Assembly: GCA_016703155.1 (NCBI GenBank)
Contig: JADJCP010000002.1
Span: forward strand, 62,001-126,000
Source of the DNA: Hydrogenophilales bacterium
Lineage (GTDB): Bacteria; Pseudomonadota; Gammaproteobacteria; Burkholderiales; Thiobacillaceae
Length of the DNA stretch: 64,000 bases
Direction: 5' to 3'
Shown: piece by piece, positions 26,966 to 35,944 of the stretch
Layout: each line of letters starts with the position of its first letter
How positions within the stretch are numbered: position 1 is the first letter of the stretch
Position numbers and translations under genes: made by a program
The notes under the pieces: generated by a model
What the model was told of the DNA's origin: nothing
Database searches by the model: none
The model's input: the letters and a program-made list of their open reading frames with translations, nothing else

Positions 26966-27646
26966 TCACAGTGAAATCGGCACAATCAACTCCGGCCCCT
27001 CATTCTTGGCCAGGGATACCGCTCGGCTCACCGGCCGGGTCGTGATCCACTCACTCGGACACGTCTGAAGCAACCCATTGGCTTGCTCGGCAGGTGTCTC
27101 CGGATCGAGCCAGGATGCCCAGTCAGCCTCGGGAAGAATCACAGGCATCCGATCATGCACCGGAGAAGCCACCGCGTTGGCGGCACAGACGATGACCGTA
27201 CAGGACTCCAGTACCTTGTCGCGCTGCTCCCAGCGCTCCCATAAACCGGCAAAGGCCAGGAGGTCGCTGTCCACACCCTGGTAGTACCAAGGCTGCTTCC
27301 ACTTCTGATCGGCGACAAAGGCCCACTCATACCAACCGTTCGCCGGGATCAGGCAGCGCCGCCGTTTGAACGCCGTACGAAAGGCCGGCTTGGAATCGAC
27401 CGTCTCTGCACGGGCATTGCTGGTGCTGTACCCGGTCTTGGCTTCCACCGACCAGTGCGGCACCAGACCCCACTTCAGGCGCACCAACTCCCGGCCGCTA
27501 TCGGCCTGACGTATCCCCAGCACCTGAGCCCCGGGCGCCAGGTTGTAGCGTGGTGGACCCTCTTGGGCCTGGATGCCGGCCTCGGCCACCCCGAACCGGG
27601 TGGCGATCTGGGTCAAGGAACTGGTTTGAGCAAAGCGTCCGCACAT
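26966..27646 (-). CDS. SOS response-associated peptidase / abasic-site DNA-protein crosslinker (copy 1)
   Basis: The product has 226 residues. Cys2 of MCGRFAQ is the conserved nucleophile that forms a thiazolidine with abasic sites, and RYNLAP, STSNARAETVDSKPAFRTAF and RCLIPANGWYEW are the SRAP (YedK/HMCES) motifs, with His in SPVHDRMPVIL. It protects abasic sites in single-stranded DNA. It is divergent from umuD1 over a 66-bp region that carries the GAAC-N4-GTTC operator, so both probably belong to one damage regulon. It is close to the copy at 46849. Confidence 0.93.
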   Translation of the reverse strand: MCGRFAQTSSLTQIATRFGVAEAGIQAQEGPPRYNLAPGAQVLGIRQADSGRELVRLKWGLVPHWSVEAKTGYSTSNARAETVDSKPAFRTAFKRRRCLIPANGWYEWAFVADQKWKQPWYYQGVDSDLLAFAGLWERWEQRDKVLESCTVIVCAANAVASPVHDRMPVILPEADWASWLDPETPAEQANGLLQTCPSEWITTRPVSRAVSLAKNEGPELIVPISL

Positions 27647-27678
27647 GCCGGGATTATTCCATGAAGCCGGGATGTGAC

Positions 27679-27698
27679 TATAATCGAACTATCGTTCG
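27679..27698 (+). promoter_or_regulatory. -10 box with adjoining SOS-type operator (copy 1)
   Basis: TATAAT at 27679-27684 is followed directly by CGAACTATCGTTCG (27685-27698), a GAAC-N4-GTTC inverted repeat. It is 15 bp before the umuD1 ATG and about 45 bp from the divergent SRAP start. The arrangement is the same in copy 2. The repeat resembles the Gram-positive LexA box rather than the Escherichia type CTGT-N8-ACAG. Confidence 0.75.
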
Positions 27699-27712
27699 TT
27701 TCCGTCTTCCCC

Positions 27713-28144
27713 ATGCCTCTGACCTTCCTCACCCCTGCGCGTCACTCGGGCGCCCCCGGCCCGTTGCCCCTGTTCACCTTCAAGGTGCCGGCGGGCTTCC
27801 CGAGCCCCGCCGAGGACTATGCCGACAGTCGGCTGGACCTGAATGACTACCTGATCGAGCATGAGGCGGCGACCTTCTATGTGCGGGTCCAGGGCCACTC
27901 CATGTCCGGCGCCGGCATCCTCGATGGCGACATCATTGCCGTGGATCGTTCTCTGGAGCCGCGCCAGGGCGATGTCGTCGTCGCGGTGATCGATGGCGAG
28001 CTCACCGTCAAGGAATTGCATCGGGAGGGCACGACCGTGACCTTGCGGGCGCGTAACCCGGAGTTCCGGCCCATCGAGTTCAAGATCGGCCAGGAACTGG
28101 TCATCTGGGGGGTGGTGAAAGGCGTCGTCCGGAAACTACGATGA
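27713..28144 (+). CDS. umuD: UmuD-like translesion polymerase subunit (copy 1)
   Basis: The ATG at 27713 gives 143 residues, as in the copy at 47596; the longer frame upstream crosses the operator. AGFPSPAEDYADSRLDLNDYL contains the Ala-Gly self-cleavage site. The S24-type catalytic Ser is in GHSMSGAGILDGD and the Lys in GELTVKEL. RecA-driven cleavage would give UmuD', which joins UmuC in DNA polymerase V. It overlaps umuC by 4 bp (ATGA). Confidence 0.93.
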   Translation: MPLTFLTPARHSGAPGPLPLFTFKVPAGFPSPAEDYADSRLDLNDYLIEHEAATFYVRVQGHSMSGAGILDGDIIAVDRSLEPRQGDVVVAVIDGELTVKELHREGTTVTLRARNPEFRPIEFKIGQELVIWGVVKGVVRKLR

Positions 28145-29436
28145 GCCGGATGCTGTATGCCCTGGTCGATGGCAACAACTTCTATGTGTCCTGTGAACGG
28201 GTGTTCAATCCCCACCTAGAGGGCCGGCCGGTCATCGTCCTGTCCAACAACGATGGCTGCGCCGTCGCCCGCAGCGATGAGGCCAAGGCCCTGGGCATAC
28301 CGATGGGCGTGCCGTATTTCGAGATCCGCGATCTCCTGAATCAGCATCGCGGCATCGTCCTGTCGTCGAACTACACCCTGTATGCCGACATGAGCCGCCG
28401 GATGATGGCCGTGATCGGTCAGTACAGCCCGGAGCAGGAGGTCTACTCCATCGATGAGTCCTTCCTGCGCTTCAAGGGTTTCCAGCACTGGGATCTGACT
28501 GAGCATGGCCGACGTATCCGGCATCAGGTCCGGCAGTGGACCGGCCTCCCGGTGGGTGTTGGCCTCGGTCCCACGAAGACCCTGGCGAAGTTGGCGAACC
28601 GGTTGTCGAAGAGGCATCCCGACTTCAAGACGGCGGGAGTGTGCAACCTCGCCGATCTGCCGCCTTGGCGGCAACTCGACTACTTCGCCCAGGTGGAGGT
28701 AGGCGACGTCTGGGGGGTGGGACCGCGTTGGGCCAAGAAGCTCAAGGACTTGGGCATCCATAGTGCCCTGGACCTGAAACTTGCCGACCCGGAGAGCTTG
28801 CGCAAGCGCTTCAACGTGGTCCTGGAGCGCACCATCCGGGAACTGAACGGTCTGCCCTGTATCCCCCTGGAAGAAGCACCACCGGCGAAGAAGCAAATCG
28901 TCTCCTCGCGCAGCTTCGGACACTTGGTGAGGCGTAAGGATGATCTGCTCGAAGCGGTGGCCACGTATGCTGCCACCGCCGCGCAGAAGTTGCGCCAGAG
29001 CCGGCAATGCACCTCGGCCATGCAGGTCTTCCTGTCCACCAACAGCTTCATTCCCGGTGAACCGCAATACCACCCGGCGGCGATGATCTCCTTCCCGACT
29101 CCGACCCAGGACACGGCGACGCTGATTCAGGCGGCGCGATCCGGGGTGGCGCGTATCTTCCGACCGGAGTTCCGCTACAAGAAGGCGGGGGTGATGCTCA
29201 TGGACATGGTGCCGGAGGGGGTGCACCAAGGGGTACTCTTCCGTGCCGAGGATACCGAGGGCGAGGAACGGCGTAGCCGACTCCTGGCCGCTTTGGATGC
29301 CTGCAACTCGCAGATGGGTAAGGGAACGCTCCGGTTCGCCGCCGAGGGGATCGGCCAACCCTGGAAGATGCGCCGAGGTAATTTGACGCCGGCCTACACC
29401 ACGGCCTGGGACTCCTTGGCCATCGGTCGCGCCTGA
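28141..29436 (+). CDS. umuC: UmuC-like Y-family DNA polymerase (copy 1)
   Basis: The product has 431 residues, normal for UmuC. The palm motifs are ALVDGNNFYVSCERVF near the N-terminus and YSIDESFLRF near residue 100; PVGVGLGPTKTLAKLANRLSK is the fingers/palm region, and helix-hairpin-helix WGVGPRWAKKL follows. The C-terminal little-finger and UmuC tail (FRYKKAGVMLMDM, then FAAEGIGQPWKMRRGNLTPAYT) is complete. It is intact and is about 80-85% identical by eye to copy 2 at 48024. Confidence 0.94.
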   Translation: MSRMLYALVDGNNFYVSCERVFNPHLEGRPVIVLSNNDGCAVARSDEAKALGIPMGVPYFEIRDLLNQHRGIVLSSNYTLYADMSRRMMAVIGQYSPEQEVYSIDESFLRFKGFQHWDLTEHGRRIRHQVRQWTGLPVGVGLGPTKTLAKLANRLSKRHPDFKTAGVCNLADLPPWRQLDYFAQVEVGDVWGVGPRWAKKLKDLGIHSALDLKLADPESLRKRFNVVLERTIRELNGLPCIPLEEAPPAKKQIVSSRSFGHLVRRKDDLLEAVATYAATAAQKLRQSRQCTSAMQVFLSTNSFIPGEPQYHPAAMISFPTPTQDTATLIQAARSGVARIFRPEFRYKKAGVMLMDMVPEGVHQGVLFRAEDTEGEERRSRLLAALDACNSQMGKGTLRFAAEGIGQPWKMRRGNLTPAYTTAWDSLAIGRA

Positions 29437-29438
29437 GT

Positions 29439-29463
29439 AAAAAAATGGCGCCCATCGGGCGCC
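29439..29463 (-). terminator. Intrinsic terminator facing umuC1
   Basis: Stem GGCGCCC (29447-29453), loop ATC, GGGCGCC (29457-29463), with seven A on its left. Read on the minus strand it is a 7-bp G+C stem followed by A and T7. It therefore stops minus-strand transcription before it enters umuC antisense, not umuC itself. The same structure follows umuC2. Confidence 0.6.
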
Positions 29464-29989
29464 GAAGAGACCCCGGCTCCGACGACCGCTTTGTGAATCA
29501 GGCTATTTCTGGATTCGACCCATACCCGCCCGTCGGGTTTCTCCAAAGTTGCCCGACGCACATCAACGGTTTTTCGCGTTTCGCTTCTACGAAGCGGCCG
29601 TTCGAGAGCTACGGCAGTCGGCCATCTGCTGCCGTTGGGCTGTTGCAGGGAGCCGTTGTTCGGATGACAGGTCTATTCCGAAACCTGCCGGACGACATAC
29701 GGAATGACCTCGGCCAAACTAGCCCGCGAGCCCGGCTCAGTTCAAAGGCTGGTGTTGTGTATGATGCTGTCGGTGATGCCTTCGACGATGCGAGCAGCAG
29801 CATTCCTATTACTGCGCTTAATGCTGACATATATATCCCTCCACAGGCTCTACTTCGGAGCACTGAATAAGTGCTGAATCGACGGACAATCACACCGCCA
29901 AACAGCTTGACCCTCCCCCACCTCGTATTCACGCCGCACAACTCCAGTTACCATTGGACGAAAAATAAGTATCAAACCGGTAGCCGAGC
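29464..29989. other. Intergenic region with degenerate repeats
   Basis: No credible gene. Positions 29677-29716 match 46551-46588 at about 80%. GCGGCCGTTCGAGAG and GGGCTGTTGCAGGGAGCCGTTG are of the same dispersed type as those at 40.4, 51.2 and 55.5 kb. A 141-codon plus frame through it (29445) lacks family features and a ribosome site. Confidence 0.5.
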
Positions 29990-31243
29990 ATGCATGCCCC
30001 TCAATCCGTCACCCATCCCACCGTTGCCTTGGCAGGTATCGTCACATACCTGATGATGACCGCGCTGGACTACGCCTTCCATCCCTTCGGCGACAACATC
30101 GTGCTTTCTGCCATCTGGCTCATCACGACCACAGGCTTGGCGATATTCGCGGTCGACAGCCTCGGTCAACACGTACATCTTCGAGCAAGCACCGGGCTGG
30201 ACCCGAATCAACGCCAACCCTCTTGGGCACGAACCGCCACGAAGTACGTCGGCCTGCTCGGCAGCATCGGCTTCGTCGGCCTGCTTTATTGGCTGTTTCC
30301 CGAATATCACGGCGCCTTCTATGGTCAGTTCTACCAAGCCTTACGCTATGTCATGCCAGTCTGGCTGATGCTCGCCATCCCCTATTTCTATTACATCGAC
30401 CGGGCCATGGTTCAGCCCAAAGACGGTTATTGGCACCTGGGCCAAATCTTACTGCTGCGCTGGGAGAACGTGGACCGCGCTGTCCTCGGGCAGCACATAC
30501 TCACCTGGACCATCAAGGGCTACTTCCTGCCGCTGATGTTCACCTACTTGTGCACCGACCTGAACTGGCTTCGTCAAGTGCAACTCACCAGCCAGACGAC
30601 CCACATCCAGTTCCACGCCATCGCCTATCGATTCATTTTCTATATCGATGTCGGTCTTGCCACCCTGGGTTATATCGCCTCGCTGCGCTTGTTCGACACG
30701 CACGTCCGCTCGGCCGAACCGACCATGCTAGGCTGGGTGGTGGCCCTGGTCTGCTACGAACCCTTCTGGTCACAACTCATCTCACGCCAATACATTAACT
30801 ACCAAACCGGTTTATTTTGGAACAGTTGGCTGCAAGACGTTCCCGTCATCCCCTGGCTGTGGAGTGCGGCCATCCTCCTGTGCAGCGTCATCTATGTCTG
30901 GGCCACCGTCATGTTCGGCGCGCGCTTTTCCAACCTCACCCATCGCGGTATTCTCACCAACGGCCCCTATCGCTGGAGCAAACACCCGGCCTATCTAGCC
31001 AAGAACCTATCCTGGTGGCTCATCTCGGTGCCCTTCGTTGTCCAAGGTAGCCTAGCCGAGGCCTTACGTACCTGTCTGCTGCTCCTCGCACTGAACGGTA
31101 TCTACTATTTGCGCGCTCGAACCGAGGAAATGCATCTCGGGCGTGACCCGGACTATGTGCGCTATGCAGGCTGGATACAGCAACACGGCCTTTTTCGCTT
31201 CATGGCACGACGTCACTTGACAAAACAGCATCCGGCCCAATAA
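29990..31243 (+). CDS. Isoprenylcysteine carboxyl methyltransferase-like membrane protein
   Basis: The product has 417 residues with about eight to ten hydrophobic helices (ALAGIVTYLMMTALDYAF, VGLLGSIGFVGLLYWLF, LSWWLISVPFVV). The C-terminal GILTNGPYRWSKHPAYLAKNL and LRARTEEMHLGRDPDYVRYA are the conserved S-adenosylmethionine-binding and RHPxY-type motifs of ICMT/phospholipid methyltransferases. The N-terminal half is an extra membrane domain. Substrate unknown; a lipid or a membrane protein is likely. The start at 29990 has no strong ribosome site. Confidence 0.75.
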   Translation: MHAPQSVTHPTVALAGIVTYLMMTALDYAFHPFGDNIVLSAIWLITTTGLAIFAVDSLGQHVHLRASTGLDPNQRQPSWARTATKYVGLLGSIGFVGLLYWLFPEYHGAFYGQFYQALRYVMPVWLMLAIPYFYYIDRAMVQPKDGYWHLGQILLLRWENVDRAVLGQHILTWTIKGYFLPLMFTYLCTDLNWLRQVQLTSQTTHIQFHAIAYRFIFYIDVGLATLGYIASLRLFDTHVRSAEPTMLGWVVALVCYEPFWSQLISRQYINYQTGLFWNSWLQDVPVIPWLWSAAILLCSVIYVWATVMFGARFSNLTHRGILTNGPYRWSKHPAYLAKNLSWWLISVPFVVQGSLAEALRTCLLLLALNGIYYLRARTEEMHLGRDPDYVRYAGWIQQHGLFRFMARRHLTKQHPAQ

Positions 31244-31350
31244 ATTACGCACAAAACGAATAGGCAATCAATCTAGCAGCGGTAATTCAATCAGTTGGGA
31301 TAACGGGTTGTATCCATTACAGTAACGAACCCGATACAGGGGGAATACGA

Positions 31351-32391
31351 ATGAGTGGCAATAAGAATAACGTAAACATCTATTATGATGGCAATATCAA
31401 GTCAGTACCGAAATGGACTGCACTATTGTGCTTCATATTGTATGCACTTCAAGCGATTGCACCTGGAATGGCGCAAAGTGCCAGCAGTAGCAGTAGCTCT
31501 GGTGCCTCTTTATGTCCGAGTTTACATCCGGGCAGCAGCTCCGGCAGCTCCGCCAGCAGCAGCTCCAGCTCATCATCTGGAGCGGGGCCATTACCCTACA
31601 CCGGCGTTTGTTCTACCGCTGATGTCTACAACTTGTGTGGAGCAGCAACAAATGCGCCGAGTGTTTTTCCTCCTACTACAAATCTTTGTAGTAACGGAGG
31701 CAGCGGATATGGGGTGACCCCTTCTGCCTCAGCGTGTTATCAATGGGCTTGCTATACCTATCTACAAAATGCATCGTCATCTGGCAGCACTGTTGACAAA
31801 CAAAGTTTCTGCGCAACAGATGGGGGCACAATTCCTGGCACGCCCGGTGGGAAAGGCATTGCTGTCCCAAGCTATTATGGATGGGATGTAGACAAGGGAA
31901 ATTCGCAAGGTTTTATTCCTCTTTCAAGCATAGCCACACCACCGCCCAGTGGGCTTGTGTTCCCATATGGCATTTTGGATTTCAAGCTGATTAGAAGGCC
32001 ATTTAACGGCGATACCTGGGCAGCCATTACGATTGTCTACCCAGCAGCATTGCCAACTAATTTGACATATTGGAAATACGGTCCGACTCCAGAAGGCTAC
32101 AATTGCACAGGGAGCGATTGTCTACAGCCACATTGGTATCCTTTGCCAGCCTGCCAAGTGCAAGTGAATGGAAATCAAATTACGCTAACAATCAGTGATG
32201 GTGGAGTAGGCGATGACGACTTGCAAGCTAACGGCGTGATACAAGACCAGGGCGGCCCGGCGGTTCCATTAGGTAATACACCCACTGGAGCTAATCCTGT
32301 GCCAACTCTGTCGTATTGGGCTATAACAGCACTGACCGGTTTGCTGGTATTCATCACATTCTTGGGATTACGAACTCGAGTAAATTCTTAG
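31351..32391 (+). CDS. Secreted serine-rich protein with choice-of-anchor U domain and IPTL-CTERM-type tail
   Basis: The product has 346 residues with AGGGGGAA before the ATG. The signal peptide runs CFILYALQAIAPGMAQS and is followed by serine-rich low complexity (about residues 42-75). FPYGILDFKLI, YWKYGPTPEGY, HWYPLP and LTISDGGVGDDDLQANGVI match a choice-of-anchor U domain. The C-terminus is PVPTLSYWAITALTGLLVF plus an RTR tail, the IPTLxxW-type sorting signal recognised by an exosortase. No exosortase is in the window. Base composition is more AT-rich than the neighbours, suggesting transfer. Confidence 0.8.
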   Translation: MSGNKNNVNIYYDGNIKSVPKWTALLCFILYALQAIAPGMAQSASSSSSSGASLCPSLHPGSSSGSSASSSSSSSSGAGPLPYTGVCSTADVYNLCGAATNAPSVFPPTTNLCSNGGSGYGVTPSASACYQWACYTYLQNASSSGSTVDKQSFCATDGGTIPGTPGGKGIAVPSYYGWDVDKGNSQGFIPLSSIATPPPSGLVFPYGILDFKLIRRPFNGDTWAAITIVYPAALPTNLTYWKYGPTPEGYNCTGSDCLQPHWYPLPACQVQVNGNQITLTISDGGVGDDDLQANGVIQDQGGPAVPLGNTPTGANPVPTLSYWAITALTGLLVFITFLGLRTRVNS

Positions 32392-32470
32392 CATGGTAGG
32401 AGAACCTCTGCTGCACCGAGGTAAGCCATCCTGCACAGGAAACAAAACAGTAGGTAAGCACGTTTTTTTG

Positions 32471-33912
32471 GGCTCTATGCCGATCTGTGTGGAACTTGAC
32501 GGTCATATCTGATGGACATAGCCGCCAAGGGAACGGGGTACGGCAGGCACGAGCGGGTTGTCCGGCAAGTGCTTGAGTTTCGACATCCTCAGGTAGGCGA
32601 TGGCGATAAAGTTCTCGGTCGTCCGGAAGCCACGCGCCGCTGTCTTGGTCTGCTGCAACAAGCCGTTCATGGCCTCCACGAAGGCATTGCTGCGGCCGTC
32701 GAGCATGCCCCGCACCACGCCATCGAAGCGCTCGGCCAAGGTCAGGGCCAGGCGTTTGAACGGCTCCAGTCGGCAGCGTCGCGCCCAGGACAGCCAGGCC
32801 CGCAATTCCAGTCTGGCCGTCGTCTCGTCGTTACTCGCCACCGCCTGGGCATACACCCCGCGCAGCCCCTGCTTCAGCCGCCACGCTCGTGCGCTCTTCA
32901 GGTTCGAGCGTTGCTGCCAGTGCATGGTGTCGATCTGCTTGCGGTTCCAGTTCTCCGGGTTCTTGCGCATGGCCCAGAACAGGCGCTTGATGCCCTTCCT
33001 GTCGTCGGCCCCCACCGCCTCCCGGACCGCCACCGCCGAGGTGCGCATCTCGTCCCGGCGCACCGCGTCCATCGCTTCGTTCGCCAGTGCGATGACATGG
33101 AAACGGTCATAGCTGATGCTGGCCTTCGGCAGTGCCTGCGTCGCGCCCTTGGTGTAGGCCGCGCTCGTGTCCATGCAGACGTGCTCGACCGCTTCGGCTT
33201 CACCCCCATGAGCCTTCAGGTCATGCGCGAAGGCCTTCAGCGTTTCATGGTCGCGCCCGGCGAAGGCGAAGAGCAGGGCTTGGCGTCCAGGTCATGGACG
33301 ACCGTGATGTAGTCATGCCCTTTCTTGGCGCTGGTCTCGTCGACGCCGATCCGGCGCACGCTGCGCATGTCGTCCTGAGCACGCGCCAGCGGGACGTAAT
33401 GGGCGATCCGTGTCCAAAGCCGCTTGGCCGCCACACGCATCAGGCTCGCCGCCTGGCTCACCGGCAACTCCCGGCACAGCGACAGGGCCAGCGCTTCGAA
33501 CAGCAGGGTGAAGCCGCTGCCTTACCGCGCCCAGGGTACCGTGGCCTGGGTCGTCTTGCCGCAGCCACCGCATTGGACACGGGGCACTCGGCGTGCAGCC
33601 AAGCTTCGTACTGGAAGAAGTCCAGGTAGCGCCAACTCCGGGCCACGCGGTCATGGATGCCTTGGTCGGCCATCCCGCAGACTGGGCAGGCCATGCGCTT
33701 CGCCTCATAGACCACCTGGAAGTCGATCCGACGCTTCGCCGTGTTGAGTTCGACGTCTTTGACCGCCCAGGGCGCTTGCAGGCCAAGGGCCGTCGTGAAC
33801 AGGGTTTCGATGGAGAGGTTCAGGGCGGTATCCGTCAGGTCACAAGGGCTCGAATTGGAACCGATCCCAGCCCTTTGTTGAAGTCAAATTCCACTGGAAA
33901 CGGCATAGAGCC
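32471..33912 (-). mobile_element. ISL3-family insertion sequence
   Basis: Terminal inverted repeats GGCTCTATGCCG at 32471-32482 and its complement at 33901-33912, with partial matching further in. It is flanked by an exact 8-bp duplication TTTTTTTG (32463-32470 and 33913-33920), the size expected for ISL3. It is 1,442 bp long. The transposase inside is damaged. Confidence 0.9.
32503..33823 (-). pseudogene. ISL3 transposase, multiply broken
   Basis: The reading begins LNLSIETLFTTALGLQ (start codon CTG where the family has ATG). KRMACPVCG and ECPRVQCGGCGKTTQ are the N-terminal zinc-finger, and IGVDETSAKKGHDYITVV, CMDTSAAYTKG and MLDGRSNAFVEAMNGL carry the DDE core. Lesions are a missing C near 33586 (ECP), an in-frame TAA near 33520 where GAA is expected, and a frameshift after LDAK near 33285. 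The 223-codon C-terminal frame (32503-33174) stays open. More than homopolymer noise is needed to explain this, so it is most likely inactive. Confidence 0.8.
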
Positions 33913-34100
33913 TTTTTTTGCATATCATGCAATTTTCTGGGGCATCAACGACAGCAACCTGTGCGACACCGGGCATTATATTGAGCCCACCCCCACGGTC
34001 GGCATTGGCCGAGTAGTTCTCGGTCAATTTCTCCGCTGAGCGACTGCACCACTCAAAAACCCGCCGCAGGACCATCAAAAGGAGAAGGTCCGGATTGGGT
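33913..34100. other. Short spacer between ISL3 and IS1182
   Basis: 188 bp of sequence between the two elements. It holds the right 8-bp target duplication of the ISL3 element and no convincing gene. The IS1182 transposase frame reads out into it as far as 34075. Confidence 0.45.
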
Positions 34101-35730
34101 CCAGACTGTGTAAAAACCCGCAGCAATTGGCAGAGCTTAGTTTTTCGCCGTTTACTATGTGATCAGGGGGCCATGCGACCGCGCGAGCTGGGAATATGGC
34201 GAGCCGGGTCCCTGGACTGGTTTTTTCCAGAGACACGCCCAGAAACGACAGCAAGGGCCGTAACAAACGCCAAATTGACCGTAATTCGAGCCCGCAGGCC
34301 CTGATGGCCTCGATCAATCCCCTGATGCCCAGAATCTTCATCACCCGCTTCAGGTTGTAGGCGAGCACATGCAGGCTCATTTCCGTGCTGACGCGCTGCA
34401 AGGTCCTGGTCAGGAAATGGGTCGCCCCCATCCACGCCTTGAGCGTTCCAAACGGGTGTTCAACTGTCTGGCGGCGAATGCGCATGGACTCTGGAGTTTG
34501 GTCTAGGCGGGCTTGCATGGCATCGAGCACCTCCTCATGTTCCCAACGACTGATGCGCCGTTGTTGACTCGGTGTGCATTGCGCCTTCAGTGCGCACGCC
34601 TGGCAGTTCGAACACCAGTAGCGATGCAGCTTCATCCCCCTCTCGATGCTTGAGAAACGCCAGACCAGTCGATCCCCGGCCGGACATCGGTATTCGTTCT
34701 TCTCGGCGTCGTAATGGAAATCCGCCCGGCCGAAGCGCCCATGCGCGGTGGCGCTGGAAGTCACGGGTTTGGGTATGATCGCGGTGATGCCAGCCTCCTC
34801 GCAGGCCAGTATCTCTTCGCTGCTGAAATACCCCCGATCGGCGACGGCAGTCAGTTCCTGCGTACCCATCTCGGCGCGCGCTTGCTGGGCCATCGAAGCC
34901 AACTGGTCTCGGTCGTGTCCCACGTTGGTGACTTCGTGGGCCACGATCAGGTGGTGTTTGGCATCGACTGCGGTCTGGACGTTGTAGCCGACAATCCCGC
35001 TGCCGCGGCCGCTGGTGGCCATGGAGCGCGCATCCGGATCAGTCAGGGAAATCTGTTTATCCGGGGCGGCTTCCAACTCGACTTCAATGTCCTTGAGCTT
35101 CTGCATCTGCTCCTTAAGGGTGGCGATCTTGTCCTGGAGGCGGGTCGTCTTGGCCTTTGCAAGGGGGGATTCCTGCCGGTCGGCAGTCTCGATGGACGTG
35201 AGGTAGCGTTCGATGCTGGCTTCGATCTGCTCCATGCGCTTCTGGATCTTGGCGCGGGTGAAGTTCCGGTCCCGGTTGTTGACGGCCTTGAACTTGCTGC
35301 CGTCGATGGCGACCAGGGCTTCCGAGAACAGATCGAGCTGGCGGCACAGCAGCACGAATTGACGACCGACCCGCCGGATGGCGGGGCCATTGTCCTTGCG
35401 GAAGTTGGCGATGGTCTTGAAGTCGGGCATCAGGCGTCCAGTCAGCCACATCAATTCGAGGTTGCGCTGGCACTCCCTCTCCAAGCGCCGGCTGGATTGG
35501 ATACGGTTGAGGTAGCCATAGAGATAGAGCTTCAGGAGCACGGCGGGGTGGTAGGAGGGCCTGCCCGTTGCGGCGGGATCGACGCCGGTAAACCCAAGTT
35601 GCCCGAGATCGAGTTCATCGATGAAGACATCAATTACGCGAACCGGGTTGGTCTCGGCAACGTAGTCGTCCAGGCTCGCAGGGAGCAACGTGCTTTGGGT
35701 TCGATCTTCACCTTGGACAAAACGCTTCAT
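34075..35730 (-). CDS. IS1182-family transposase
   Basis: The start at 35730 (MKRFVQGEDRTQSTLLP) gives 551 residues. The N-terminal RPSYHPAVLLKLYLYGYLNR and LTGRLMPDFKTIANFR, the catalytic LVAIDGSKFKAVN and VADRGYFSSEEIL, and the zinc-finger-like WCSNCQACALKAQCTP match the family. The C-terminal Glu region is in RRQTVEHPFGTLKAWMG. The frame crosses the left inverted repeat and stops 26 bp outside the element, so the last residues come from flanking DNA. It cuts and moves its own element. Confidence 0.9.
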   Translation of the reverse strand: MKRFVQGEDRTQSTLLPASLDDYVAETNPVRVIDVFIDELDLGQLGFTGVDPAATGRPSYHPAVLLKLYLYGYLNRIQSSRRLERECQRNLELMWLTGRLMPDFKTIANFRKDNGPAIRRVGRQFVLLCRQLDLFSEALVAIDGSKFKAVNNRDRNFTRAKIQKRMEQIEASIERYLTSIETADRQESPLAKAKTTRLQDKIATLKEQMQKLKDIEVELEAAPDKQISLTDPDARSMATSGRGSGIVGYNVQTAVDAKHHLIVAHEVTNVGHDRDQLASMAQQARAEMGTQELTAVADRGYFSSEEILACEEAGITAIIPKPVTSSATAHGRFGRADFHYDAEKNEYRCPAGDRLVWRFSSIERGMKLHRYWCSNCQACALKAQCTPSQQRRISRWEHEEVLDAMQARLDQTPESMRIRRQTVEHPFGTLKAWMGATHFLTRTLQRVSTEMSLHVLAYNLKRVMKILGIRGLIEAIRACGLELRSIWRLLRPLLSFLGVSLEKTSPGTRLAIFPARAVAWPPDHIVNGEKLSSANCCGFLHSLDPIRTFSF

Positions 35731-35792
35731 CGGGATGCCCCTGAACACGATGCGCCATTATCCAGGCAGGCCAGCGTTTTTACACAGTCTGG
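34101..35792 (-). mobile_element. IS1182-family insertion sequence
   Basis: The ends are CCAGACTGTGTAAAAAC at 34101-34117 and its complement ending at 35792, giving about 1,692 bp. No clear target duplication is seen. The transposase is intact, so it may be active. Confidence 0.8.
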
Positions 35793-35944
35793 GTCGGGAC
35801 ACGACGACCAACTTGCCGAGTTCATCTCCGGAAAGCAGCCTTTCAAGTTTCGCTGCCCGAAAGCTGCCTGTCGTCGATGAGTCGTAATGAGCCAAAACGG
35901 CCCGTCAGCTTTTTCTAAAGCGGCTGCCCAGCCAAACCAGGTAT

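Noticed and set aside
28216..29358. 380-codon minus-strand open frame within umuC1
   Set aside because: Antisense to umuC, and a similar frame appears in copy 2 for the same composition reason.
29445..29870. 141-codon plus-strand frame after umuC1
   Set aside because: No ribosome site, no family features, and it passes through dispersed repeats.
34714..35880. 388-codon plus-strand open frame
   Set aside because: It is antisense to the IS1182 transposase, which has clear family motifs; the frame has none.
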